Source of the DNA: Cerina litoralis
Lineage (GTDB): Bacteria; Bacteroidota; Bacteroidia; Flavobacteriales; Flavobacteriaceae
Direction: 5' to 3'
DNA length: 64,000 bases
Assembly (NCBI GenBank): GCA_022008415.1
Contig: JAIRBC010000011.1
Location: forward strand, 1 to 64,000
Translations under genes and position numbers: made by a program
The notes under the pieces: model-generated
Told to the model about the DNA's origin: nothing
Seen by the model: the letters and a program-made list of their open reading frames with translations, nothing else
Databases searched by the model: none
Shown: one piece after another, positions 45,128 to 53,291 of the stretch
Position numbering within the stretch: position 1 is the first letter of the stretch
Layout: the number at the start of each line of letters is the position of its first letter

Positions 45128-45244
45128 CCCCCTTCCAAGGAGGAATTGGTATTTGCCCAAAAGTCTAGTGTCTGAGCTAAAAAGTTCGAGAACAAGGCTT
45201 GCGAAGCCCGCCCGACCGCCAGCCCGACAATATCATACTGGCGG
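45128..45244. repeat. Palindromic repeats in the gap bioD-bioA
   Basis: The gap 44934-45343 has no gene. It holds CCCCCTTCCAAGGAGG (45128-45143) followed by AATT, and CCGCCAG (45216-45222) pairing with CTGGCGG (45238-45244) around a 15-base loop. The segment 45217-45231 (CGCCAGCCCGACAAT) is identical to 58262-58276 upstream of hemE's neighbour, and the whole hairpin resembles 41600-41628. Confidence 0.75.
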
Positions 45245-45343
45245 GGTACGGGCAGGTTTTAAAAACCAAGGAGTTTACTAGTGTAAATGACTGTTTTCAA
45301 AACAAGCGTAACGTAGTTATCGGACTTTTTAGACGGACACTAA

Positions 45344-45964
45344 TTACATTTTCAACAATGTGGGTCGAAACATATCGGCGTATTTTTTAACGATCTGCTT
45401 GTTAAAGACAGGTTCCTCATCGATGCGTCCCAATACGGGAACGTTTGTCTTATTTACAATAATGCTTTCCGTGAAAGGCTGTTCCGATCCACTGAACAAG
45501 ATGGAAACATCGTACCCTTTATGCGTAAGCCACCCGATCGTTAACAAAGAATGGTTAATACTCCCCAAATAGTGGCGGGAGACAACGATTACATGGTAAT
45601 CCGGCATGATCAGGTCCAAAACCGTATCCTCATCATTAAGAGGCACCAATACGCCGCCCGCTCCTTCGATGACCAAATGGTTTTCCGTTTCTGGTTCATC
45701 AATATGGTTGCGATCAATAAATATTCCTTCCAGTACCGCAGCGGCATGGGGGCTCATAGCATTTTTTAGCGCATAACTGTTTTTATGGATGACCGTCTTT
45801 TTATTGGATATTAATTCTGCTACTTTGTCGCTGTCGGAATAGTCCAGATCACCCGCCTGTATGGGTTTCCAATAATCGGCCTCCATAGCTTCCGTAATGA
45901 TGGCAGAGGCCATGGTCTTGCCTACCTCCGTCGATATTCCTGTTACAAAAAACTTTTGCTTCAT
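45344..45964 (-). CDS. bioD: Dethiobiotin synthetase
   Basis: BioD closes the ureido ring of biotin with CO2 and ATP. The 206-residue product has the P-loop FVTGISTEVGKTMAS (~7-21), YWKPIQAGD (catalytic Lys), HLVIEGAGGVLVPLND (Mg-binding Glu) and ADMFRP-like C-terminal residues. Length fits the family. It follows the DUF2007 gene by a 213-base AT-rich gap and precedes bioA. Start MKQKFFVTG at 45964. Confidence 0.93.
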   Translation of the reverse strand: MKQKFFVTGISTEVGKTMASAIITEAMEADYWKPIQAGDLDYSDSDKVAELISNKKTVIHKNSYALKNAMSPHAAAVLEGIFIDRNHIDEPETENHLVIEGAGGVLVPLNDEDTVLDLIMPDYHVIVVSRHYLGSINHSLLTIGWLTHKGYDVSILFSGSEQPFTESIIVNKTNVPVLGRIDEEPVFNKQIVKKYADMFRPTLLKM

Positions 45965-46177
45965 ATAAATAAGTTCCTATTAGTAAATTAATTATCAATA
46001 ACTTAGGTGATGATATTTAATTAAAAATAGTAGATAGACCTTTTCCAAATAATTGTTCTAAAGCTTGTTTTAATTATGGCTCTGTTCTCTTCTCAATGTT
46101 CTTTTTCTTTGATTTTGTCTTCTCCCAAAAACTATCGGGTTGCAAATTATTGAGAAAATCTTAGCCTATCCATATCC

Positions 46178-46558
46178 CTAGGGTTTCGATATCATGTTAC
46201 AATTTAAACATTTATATTTCCTTTTTTCAAAAAACGGGAAAAGTTTGTACAATATACCTTTTCCCGTATAATAGACCTCCGATTTTTGGGCCTTACAGTT
46301 GGGGCAAACAATAAGATTCCCCGAATCATCCACTGCATAATGGCGGATCTCATCGTAAATTTCCATCGCCCGCTCCTTATCCTCGCTCCTCACCTGAATC
46401 TTTACCCCGCCCAGAGCGTTACTGATCATAGGGTCGGCATTTAAAGTGTTCTCGTCCGGTAGAAAGACCTCGATCCCCTCGGATTCCAATTTTCCTTTGA
46501 TTATCTGTACATCGGCGACGTATTCAAAGGAGGCAAGGGTATAAAACTCTTTTTTCAT
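46178..46558 (-). CDS. DUF2007-domain protein with zinc ribbon
   Basis: The 126-residue product has an N-terminal DUF2007 domain (TLASFEYVADVQIIKGKLES, VKIQVRSEDKERAMEIYDEI) and a C-terminal zinc ribbon with VCPNCKA and KCLNCNM (four Cys). The DUF2007 fold is described as a possible signal-transducing domain. It lies between bioF and bioD on the same strand, 100 bases after bioF, so it may ride on the biotin transcript. A role in biotin synthesis is not known. Confidence 0.8.
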   Translation of the reverse strand: MKKEFYTLASFEYVADVQIIKGKLESEGIEVFLPDENTLNADPMISNALGGVKIQVRSEDKERAMEIYDEIRHYAVDDSGNLIVCPNCKAQKSEVYYTGKGILYKLFPFFEKRKYKCLNCNMISKP

Positions 46559-46658
46559 ATTCCTCAGGTAGATTTGAACTTTCTCTTTTCCTTCTAAAGA
46601 TACATTATAATTCGAAAATTATGGCAATACATCCTTGGAACGGAACTTCTTTTTCGAC

Positions 46659-47852
46659 CTAGGCAAAATCTGGTGTGTGTTTCTGAATTGCCTTCAATAA
46701 CCCATTCATTTCTTCCTCCCTATTGTAACTGTGGAGGCATATCCGTAAGCGCTCCATACCTTTCGGTACCGTAGGGGAAAGAATGGGCCGCACATCAAAA
46801 TTACTCTCCCTCAGGTTTTGTGCCAAACGTTTTGCTCTTTCGTTGTTCGGCACAAGGCAGCAGTGAATAGCAGATTGGCTGGGAATAAAAAACTGTGTCA
46901 GGTTCAGGGTTTTGAGATTCTGGTTGAAAGATTCAATGTTTTTACGAAGGGACAAAGCTGTGTTTCGCCCGGACCGATCTGAGCCAATAGGGGTATGTAT
47001 TACCGATAAATGGTCATATGCTGCCATAATCGTGGCAAGGGAGTGTGGTGGCAGACCGGTGGTATAGATAAAGCTACGGGCAAAGTTGACCAAATAAGCT
47101 TTTAGCGTCTCACTGCCCAATATTGCAGCCCCATGACATCCTATGGCCTTGCCAAAAGTTACAATACGGGCAAACAACGCATCCTCCAAACCATATTCCT
47201 GGGCAAGACCTGCCCCGTTAGGGCCAAATACTCCTACAGCATGGGCCTCATCGATTACCAAACGGCAATGGTTGCTGGTGCAAACCTGGGTTAGGGCGGG
47301 CAAGTCGGGCGAATCGCCATCCATTGAGAAAACGGATTCCGTGACAACAAAGATTTCACCGTCCGGGGTTCCAGTTTTACGGCAACGCCTAATGATCGCC
47401 TCCAAATTTTCCAAATCATTGTGCTTAAACTTGTAGCTCTTTGCCAAACCGAGTCCGATACCATCTCGAATGCTTGCATGTATCAATCCGTCAAATAAAA
47501 CGGTATCGCCCCGTTGGGGCACGGAGGCAAAAAATCCGACGTTGGCATCGTAACCCGAATTGAAAACCAGGGCCACTTCCGAGTTGTGAAATCCGGCCAG
47601 CAGTTCTTCCAGTTCCATATATAACCCATTGTTCCCCGAAAGCAGTCTGGAGCCTGTAGCCCCATTATGGAGAAAGTTCCTTTTGGCCATAATCTGACCT
47701 GCAGCTTCGTAGATTTGCGGTCCCCTGGCAAACCCCAAATAATCGTTGGAGGAGAAATCGATCAGACTTTCTGGGAGAGTCAAGCTGCGGAGTGCATTGT
47801 TATCCTGTCTTTTTTTTAATTTTAGTTTCAACTTCTTGGGGAGGTCCGTCAT
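46659..47852 (-). CDS. bioF: 8-amino-7-oxononanoate synthase
   Basis: BioF condenses pimeloyl thioester and alanine to KAPA. The 397-residue alpha-oxoamine synthase has DFSSNDYLGFARG at the N-terminus, GATGSRLLSGNNG, VTESVFSMDGDSPDL, LVIDEAHAVGVFGPNGAG (PLP Asp) and the PLP-lysine region IVTFGKAIGCHGAAILGS near residue 240. Length is normal. It is the first gene of the biotin block, and a 20-bp palindrome lies 25 bases upstream of its ATG. Confidence 0.94.
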   Translation of the reverse strand: MTDLPKKLKLKLKKRQDNNALRSLTLPESLIDFSSNDYLGFARGPQIYEAAGQIMAKRNFLHNGATGSRLLSGNNGLYMELEELLAGFHNSEVALVFNSGYDANVGFFASVPQRGDTVLFDGLIHASIRDGIGLGLAKSYKFKHNDLENLEAIIRRCRKTGTPDGEIFVVTESVFSMDGDSPDLPALTQVCTSNHCRLVIDEAHAVGVFGPNGAGLAQEYGLEDALFARIVTFGKAIGCHGAAILGSETLKAYLVNFARSFIYTTGLPPHSLATIMAAYDHLSVIHTPIGSDRSGRNTALSLRKNIESFNQNLKTLNLTQFFIPSQSAIHCCLVPNNERAKRLAQNLRESNFDVRPILSPTVPKGMERLRICLHSYNREEEMNGLLKAIQKHTPDFA

Positions 47853-47876
47853 AGTCTATTGTAATTCTAATCTACC

Positions 47877-47896
47877 GAACCCGTTTAAACGGGTTC
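47877..47896. promoter_or_regulatory. 20-bp palindrome upstream of bioF, candidate operator
   Basis: GAACCCGTTT followed by AAACGGGTTC is a perfect palindrome. On the minus strand it lies just after TATTTTAG, a poor -7-like element, and 25 bases before the bioF ATG. There is no T-run on either side, so it does not look like a terminator. It could bind a dimeric regulator of biotin genes. It does not match the BirA (TTGTAAACC) or BioR (TTATCTATAA) sites. Confidence 0.45.
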
Positions 47897-47945
47897 ACTA
47901 AAATACCAATAATAAAACACGCTTCCCGGGTAACCTTAAAAATAA

Positions 47946-47976
47946 GCCCGAATTTTTTATTTCACCTTATTCGGGC
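47946..47976 (-). terminator. Terminator after the MATE gene
   Basis: GCCCGAAT (47946-47953) and ATTCGGGC (47969-47976) form a perfect 8-bp stem. On the minus strand it is followed by TTATTTTTAAGG, so it is a plausible rho-independent terminator for the hemH-MATE transcript. Confidence 0.6.
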
Positions 47977-47993
47977 AAGTGAGAATCTGTTCC

Positions 47994-49370
47994 TTAAAAC
48001 AACGTCCCCCGTATTTCCCGCCTTAAAAAATACCCCGTAACCAGGGTTGCCAAAACGTCCGAAATAGGAAAAGAAATCCAAACCCCCAGCTCCCCAAAAA
48101 AATGCGGAAGTATTAAAACGAGTGGTATAAAAAAGAACCCTTGCCGGCTCAACGTCAACAACAAAGCCGGTACGGCCTTCCCAATGGCCTGAAAATATGC
48201 GGCCCCTATAAGTTGCAAGGCAATTATTGGCGTCGCTGCAAAAACCCAACGCATGGCACCTGGGGTGTGTTCTAAAACAAAATTGTTGGTGGCCATTTCG
48301 GCCGCTGTCATATCGGGTCGGTTACTTAGGAAGAGGGAAGCAATCTCGGCGGGAAAAATCATCAAACCTATAAATACGATAGTGGCCAATAGGGCGGCAT
48401 AAAGAATAGCTTTATGGATAGATTTACGTACCCTTTGGTATTTTTTAGCGCCATAATTAAACCCGGCAATCGGCAAAAAGCCTTGGGTAATCCCAAAAAC
48501 GGGAAAGAGGGCAAACATGAGCACCCGACCAACGATGGCATATACGGCAACCATGGCCTCTCCGCCAAGGCCGTACAAAATATTGTTCATCAACAAATAA
48601 ATAATACTGATTACCGCCTGCCTGGCCAATGTAACAAAGCCCAGTGCTCCAATCTCCTTTAAAATGGATCGGTTTAAGCCAAAGTGGTGAAGTCCGATCT
48701 TGAGTTCGGAATTTGTAGAGAGGAAGAAATAAAATATATACCCAAAGCACAGTACATATCCTATGGTAGTAGCCCATGCAGCGCCTGTCATCCCCCAATC
48801 GAAGACATAGATAAAAAGATAGTCCATCAACAAATTGCCTACCGAGGGGATAATCATGGCGATCATGGCAAATTTTGGCTTTCCCTCCGCCCGGATTACC
48901 GTGTTCCCCATCATGCAGAGCGCCAAAAACGGAACCCCATACAGGACGATCCTGTAATAGATTTTTGCCGGTTCAAAAATGGCTCCCTTTCCACCAAAGG
49001 CGGGGATAAGGGTATCCACATAAATCAGCCCCAAGACCACCATGGATACGGTGACCAAAAGGGTCATTGTGATCTGGTTGCCAAAGGTTTTTAGCGCCTT
49101 TTCGGATTTGTTAGCTCCCAAGGCCCGTGAAATGATACTCGATCCACCGACCCCAATGGCCATACCGAGGGCACCGATAAAGAAAGAAACGGGTAGTACT
49201 ACATTGATGGCCGCAATGGCAACGGAACCTATCCAATTGCCTACAAAAATTGAATCGACCAAAACGTTTAGAGACATGACCAAGATGCCAATACCAGCTG
49301 GTACCGCCTGTCTTATCAGTAGTTTTCCGATAGCTTCTGTGCCCAGTTGTTCCGAGGAAACCTTGGCCAT
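47994..49370 (-). CDS. MATE-family multidrug/cation exporter
   Basis: The 458-residue protein has about twelve hydrophobic helices, such as AIAAINVVLPVSFFIGALGM, VLGLIYVDTLIP, YFQAIGKAVPALLLTLSRQG and GVWISFPISDVLATLVTGYF. The two-half layout with GVGGSSIISRALGANK after helix 2 is typical of MATE exporters. They use a Na+ or H+ gradient to extrude drugs or metabolites. Its ATG shares one base with the hemH TAA (TAATG), so it is translationally coupled; export of a porphyrin is a possible but untested idea. Confidence 0.9.
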   Translation of the reverse strand: MAKVSSEQLGTEAIGKLLIRQAVPAGIGILVMSLNVLVDSIFVGNWIGSVAIAAINVVLPVSFFIGALGMAIGVGGSSIISRALGANKSEKALKTFGNQITMTLLVTVSMVVLGLIYVDTLIPAFGGKGAIFEPAKIYYRIVLYGVPFLALCMMGNTVIRAEGKPKFAMIAMIIPSVGNLLMDYLFIYVFDWGMTGAAWATTIGYVLCFGYIFYFFLSTNSELKIGLHHFGLNRSILKEIGALGFVTLARQAVISIIYLLMNNILYGLGGEAMVAVYAIVGRVLMFALFPVFGITQGFLPIAGFNYGAKKYQRVRKSIHKAILYAALLATIVFIGLMIFPAEIASLFLSNRPDMTAAEMATNNFVLEHTPGAMRWVFAATPIIALQLIGAAYFQAIGKAVPALLLTLSRQGFFFIPLVLILPHFFGELGVWISFPISDVLATLVTGYFLRREIRGTLF

Positions 49371-50401
49371 TACATCGGCAAGATTTCTTTGGTTTCCCAG
49401 TCCTTAACCCAATTCGCCATAACGCTTACCCAAGGTTTATCGTCGTTCAAGCAAGGGATGTGCTTGTAGGTTTCTCCTCCGGCTTCCAAAAATTGGTCTT
49501 TCCCTTCCATGGCGATTTCTTCCAAAGTTTCCAGACAATCGGATACAAAGGCGGGAGTGATCACCGCTAATCGTTTTATTCCCTCGTTGGGGAAACGTTC
49601 CAGTTCAAAATCGGTGTAGGGTTTTAACCAAGGATCGTTGGGCAAACGGGATTGGAAAGAGTTGCTCATCTTATCTGCGGACCATCCAAGTTCTTGAATT
49701 ACCCTTTTGGTAGTGTCGAAACACTGATGTCGGTAACAGGTATTATGGGCCACGGAGTTGGTACTGCAACACTGGTCATTGATCTTGCAATGGAATTTGG
49801 TGGGATCGGATTTTCTTATGTGCCTTTCCGGGATACCGTGGTAGGAAAACAGGATGTGATCGTATTCAAAATCCTTTAATCCATCAGCTATTTTGTCTGC
49901 GAGCACCTTTATATAATCCTTGTTTTTATAAAAAGGGGGGAGCGTGGTGATTCGCATGTCGGGAAAATGGGCTTCTTGGTCTTCCATGGTTTTCACCACT
50001 ACGGTTTCATACGAAGACATGGCGTAGTGCGGATAAAGGGGAACCAGGAGCACATCGTCCACGCCCTTGTCACGGAGTTCTTGCAAGGCTCCCTTTATGG
50101 ACATGGAGCCATAGCGCATTCCCAAGACCACTGGGATATCTAATTGCTCGGCTACTTTGTGTTGAAAACGTTCCGAAATTACAATTAACGGAGACCCCTC
50201 ATCCCACCATATCTTTTGATACGCCTCGGCCGATTTCTTGGGCCGGGTCTGCAAGATAATGCCGCGAACTATGATGTTTCTCAGCCACAGGGGTACGTCA
50301 ATAACCCTTTCATCCATTAAAAATTCATCCAAATACGGTTTTACGTCTTTAGGGGTCGGGCTATCGGGAGAGCCCAGATTTACTAATAATACTCCTTTCA
50401 C
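49370..50401 (-). CDS. hemH: Ferrochelatase
   Basis: HemH inserts iron into protoporphyrin IX, or into coproporphyrin III in other pathways. The 343-residue product has LVNLGSPDSPTPKDV at the N-terminus, FSYHGIPERHIRK with the catalytic His, NSFQSRLPNDPWLKPYTD and VITPAFVSDCLETLEEI. An insert after the active His holds six Cys (FHCKINDQCCST, TCYRHQCFDTT), a possible cluster or metal site. HemF below makes protoporphyrinogen, so the protoporphyrin route is likely. It lies away from the hem block but on the same strand. Confidence 0.93.
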   Translation of the reverse strand: MKGVLLVNLGSPDSPTPKDVKPYLDEFLMDERVIDVPLWLRNIIVRGIILQTRPKKSAEAYQKIWWDEGSPLIVISERFQHKVAEQLDIPVVLGMRYGSMSIKGALQELRDKGVDDVLLVPLYPHYAMSSYETVVVKTMEDQEAHFPDMRITTLPPFYKNKDYIKVLADKIADGLKDFEYDHILFSYHGIPERHIRKSDPTKFHCKINDQCCSTNSVAHNTCYRHQCFDTTKRVIQELGWSADKMSNSFQSRLPNDPWLKPYTDFELERFPNEGIKRLAVITPAFVSDCLETLEEIAMEGKDQFLEAGGETYKHIPCLNDDKPWVSVMANWVKDWETKEILPM

Positions 50402-50616
50402 GGTTTACTGATTTTTTGCGACTGTAAAAATACCATTTGTAGGCGAACAATGTGTAAAATCCAGTAATTCTTTGATCTGAAGCCCACTCCCCGACAATTT
50501 ATTTAACTTTGAATCTAGCTTAAATCAGCGATGGACCATATTTGATTAAATATTAAATTATCATTCTATTTTTGGCCAATAATAAATGCCTATTTTTGAA
50601 AAAACTAGCACAAGAC

Positions 50617-51462
50617 ATGAGAATTAAGTTGATGTGTCTATTCTTTATAGCTTTCACCGGCATCTCCTTTAGCCAGAATGTGGTTTGCTCGCTACAGGAT
50701 AAACAAGCCTTTGAGAAGAAGATAACACAAATACAAGGGCTGAATAATGCGGATATTGGCCAGACAATGGTGGCCGTAGGTAAAACTTTTATGGGGGTTC
50801 CCTATGTGGCCAAAACCTTGGAGGTAGGTGCAACGGAATCCTTGGTAGTTAATTTGCACGGTCTGGATTGCACCACCTTTGTTGAGAATGTCCTCGCTTT
50901 TAGTTTGTTGCTCGAACGCGGTAAAAAGGATTTTGATTCCTATACCAAGATATTGGAGGAAATCCGTTACAAGAACGGAAAGTTGGACGGTTATGCCTCC
51001 CGATTGCATTATTTCTCGGAATGGATCGCCAATAATGAGGCCAAGGGACTGCTGACAAACGTTACAAAGGAAATCGGAGGGGTGCCAATTTCGAAGGGTA
51101 TCAATTTTATGAGTACCCACAGGGACTTGTACCCTTTTTTGAAGGATGACGGCAATTTTAAGAAAATCCAGGCTTCCGAAGCGGTACTAAACAACAAGCC
51201 GCTGTATTTCTTGCCACAGGATCAGGTTGCGGTGCAGGAGCATCTAATCCACTCCGGCGATATCATTGCCCTGACCACTTCTATCGACGGATTAGACATT
51301 ACCCATACCGGAATCGCCACCCGCGAATCGGATGGACGAATACACTTGTTGCACGCCTCTACCGGTTCTATGAAAGTCGAGGTTTCCCAAGTCCCCTTGG
51401 CCGATTACCTCAAGAAAATCAAGAAAAATACGGGAATTATGGTCGCTAGGCCTAACCTCTAA
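50617..51462 (+). CDS. Secreted DUF1460 amidase-like protein
   Basis: The 281-residue product has a signal peptide (KLMCLFFIAFTGISFSQ) and a DUF1460 domain, which has an NlpC/P60-like cysteine-peptidase fold. Seen: catalytic-type Cys in HGLDCTTFVENVLAF (~85-99) and His in LDITHTGIATRESDG. DUF1460 proteins are related to N-acetylmuramoyl-alanine amidases, so peptidoglycan or muropeptide cleavage in the periplasm is likely. The start ATG 50617 opens the signal peptide; the frame is open from 50572. It is divergent from hemH. Confidence 0.82.
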   Translation: MRIKLMCLFFIAFTGISFSQNVVCSLQDKQAFEKKITQIQGLNNADIGQTMVAVGKTFMGVPYVAKTLEVGATESLVVNLHGLDCTTFVENVLAFSLLLERGKKDFDSYTKILEEIRYKNGKLDGYASRLHYFSEWIANNEAKGLLTNVTKEIGGVPISKGINFMSTHRDLYPFLKDDGNFKKIQASEAVLNNKPLYFLPQDQVAVQEHLIHSGDIIALTTSIDGLDITHTGIATRESDGRIHLLHASTGSMKVEVSQVPLADYLKKIKKNTGIMVARPNL

Positions 51463-51639
51463 CCCCTTCGGTCGGTAAATACCAAACCGTTATTGGCTAA
51501 AGTCCGATGTCAATTTGGCAATGCGTATTGCGCAGACCGCTATTCGCATTCTATTTGCGAAAAGCATACGGCGTAAGGCGGACTGCCTATCAAACCAATG
51601 CCTTCGCTTAAAGTCGATGGATTTTTACAGAAAGATGCA

Positions 51640-52119
51640 CTAAAACAGCGTCGTTTGTTTTACCGGACTTTCGTGTTCCAAAAGCCATTTTTTGCGATGC
51701 AGGCCACCGGCATATCCGGTTAGGGAACCATCACTTCCAATGACCCTGTGACAGGGTACTACAATCCACAACGGGTTTTGCCCGTTCGCCGCGGCTACGG
51801 CCCTAATAGCCTTGACATCACCAACTTTTTTAGAAAGTTCCAGATAGGATATTGTTTTTCCGTAGGGAATTTGTTGCAATTCTTCCCAGACTCTTTTTTG
51901 AAAATCTGTCCCCCTCGGATTCAGGGTTAGGCTAAATCTCTTTCTTTCCCCTTCAAAATATTCCCGGAGTTGGTAAACGGCATCTTCAAGTACTTCAGGA
52001 ATCACTGTGGTAGGCTGTTCATCCCCATCCAAAACCACAAAGGAAGTCAGTCCCTCTTGATCGCCCTCCAATTTGGCGATGCCCAAGGGTGTTTTAATAA
52101 AAACTTGTTCCCGGTTCAT
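51640..52119 (-). CDS. ogt: Methylated-DNA-protein cysteine methyltransferase
   Basis: The 159-residue suicide enzyme repairs O6-methylguanine. Seen: FQKRVWEELQQIPYGKTISY (DNA-binding winged helix), AIRAVAAANGQNPLWIVVPC with the acceptor Cys in the canonical PCHRVIGSDG, then LTGYAGGLHRKKWLLEHE. The length suits an Ogt-type short enzyme with no Ada regulatory domain. Its start overlaps the end of the CNNM-like gene by four bases, so it is translationally coupled to it. Confidence 0.93.
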   Translation of the reverse strand: MNREQVFIKTPLGIAKLEGDQEGLTSFVVLDGDEQPTTVIPEVLEDAVYQLREYFEGERKRFSLTLNPRGTDFQKRVWEELQQIPYGKTISYLELSKKVGDVKAIRAVAAANGQNPLWIVVPCHRVIGSDGSLTGYAGGLHRKKWLLEHESPVKQTTLF

Positions 52120-53234
52120 TCTAACCCATCTTTATCAATAATTCCCAATCGTTCCGCACGGGATTGCCAATTTCGTCTAGCCAAAAGCTGGAGATTATCG
52201 GTAGCGTCACTTTCGTCAACAATTTCGAGTCCCAATAGTGTTTCGATCACATCTTCCATGGTAACCAGGCCACCTACCGTCCCATATTCGTCCACCACAA
52301 TGGCGATATGGTTTTTTTGGGCCAATAAAAGTTCGAAAAGATCTGGAATGGGCATGGTCCGGTCCACGAACAGGATCGGTCTTTTGATGGAGGATAGGGT
52401 AATATCGCCCTTTTCTTGGATGATGCTTTCCAAGATCTCGTCCTTGAGCACAAAACCAGTAATATCGTCTTCCTTATCCTTAAATACAGGGATTCTGGAG
52501 AAGCGCATTCTTGGATTGGATTCGGAAAACTCTTTTAGGGTCCATTTCTCCGAAGCGATCTTCATTACCGTTCTGGGGGTCATGATATTTTGTACCTGCA
52601 CCTGATCAAATTTTATAAGGTTTTGGATTATGGTGGATTCCGATTCCTGAAAGACCCCCTCTTCCAGGGCGATATCTGCCATCGTTGTAAAATCCTCCCG
52701 GCTCATAATATTTACATTGCCTGCTTTCTTGCCGATAAGCTTTGTAAATACTTGCAACAGCCACAGGATCCCGGTCCACTTTAAGACCCATATCATAACA
52801 TTGAGGGTCTTTGTAGTAAAACGGGCCAGTTTTTTCCAGTAAATAGCACCTAATGTCTTCGGAATTATTTCCGATGCAATCAGAATTAAAAGGGTCATCA
52901 GCGCGGAAACGACTCCCACCATCATGTCTTCTGAAAACTGAAACCCAAAAAGCTTTCTTTGGGTTGATCCGTATAGTTCCATATAGGCGACCTTAGCCTG
53001 GACTCCCACCAAAATCGCGCCTACCGTATGTGCTACGGTATTAAGGGTAAGGATGGCGATCAGCGGTCGGTCTACATCCTTCTTTAGTATTTCCAGATTC
53101 ACGGCGTACGCCTTTCCTTCCTGTTTTTTAAGGCTGACAAAAGTGGGTGTGACACTAAGCAATACAGCCTCCAAAATGGAACATAAAAAAGAAAAAAAGA
53201 TAGAAACAAATGCATAAAAAAGCAGTAGGCCCAT
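52116..53234 (-). CDS. CNNM/CorC-like membrane protein with CBS pair
   Basis: The 372-residue protein has an N-terminal DUF21 membrane domain (~1-180) with LLLFYAFVSIFFSFLCSILE, ILTLNTVAHTVGAILVG and ALMTLLILIASEIIPKTLG (the conserved E-I-I-P-K-T motif), then a CBS pair (~200-345; MTPRTVMKIASEKWTLKEF and HIAIVVDEYGTVGGLVTMED). It lacks the C-terminal CorC_HlyC domain. The family handles Mg2+ and other cations. It is the first gene of a pair with ogt. Confidence 0.88.
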   Translation of the reverse strand: MGLLLFYAFVSIFFSFLCSILEAVLLSVTPTFVSLKKQEGKAYAVNLEILKKDVDRPLIAILTLNTVAHTVGAILVGVQAKVAYMELYGSTQRKLFGFQFSEDMMVGVVSALMTLLILIASEIIPKTLGAIYWKKLARFTTKTLNVMIWVLKWTGILWLLQVFTKLIGKKAGNVNIMSREDFTTMADIALEEGVFQESESTIIQNLIKFDQVQVQNIMTPRTVMKIASEKWTLKEFSESNPRMRFSRIPVFKDKEDDITGFVLKDEILESIIQEKGDITLSSIKRPILFVDRTMPIPDLFELLLAQKNHIAIVVDEYGTVGGLVTMEDVIETLLGLEIVDESDATDNLQLLARRNWQSRAERLGIIDKDGLE

Positions 53235-53291
53235 AAAAACGTAAAACGAGTTCTATAAATACTAAGGTAGCAATATTAATGGACTTTGGCT

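Noticed and set aside
45344..45769. Plus-strand frames across bioD
   Set aside because: They are shadows; the minus-strand bioD frame has all family motifs.
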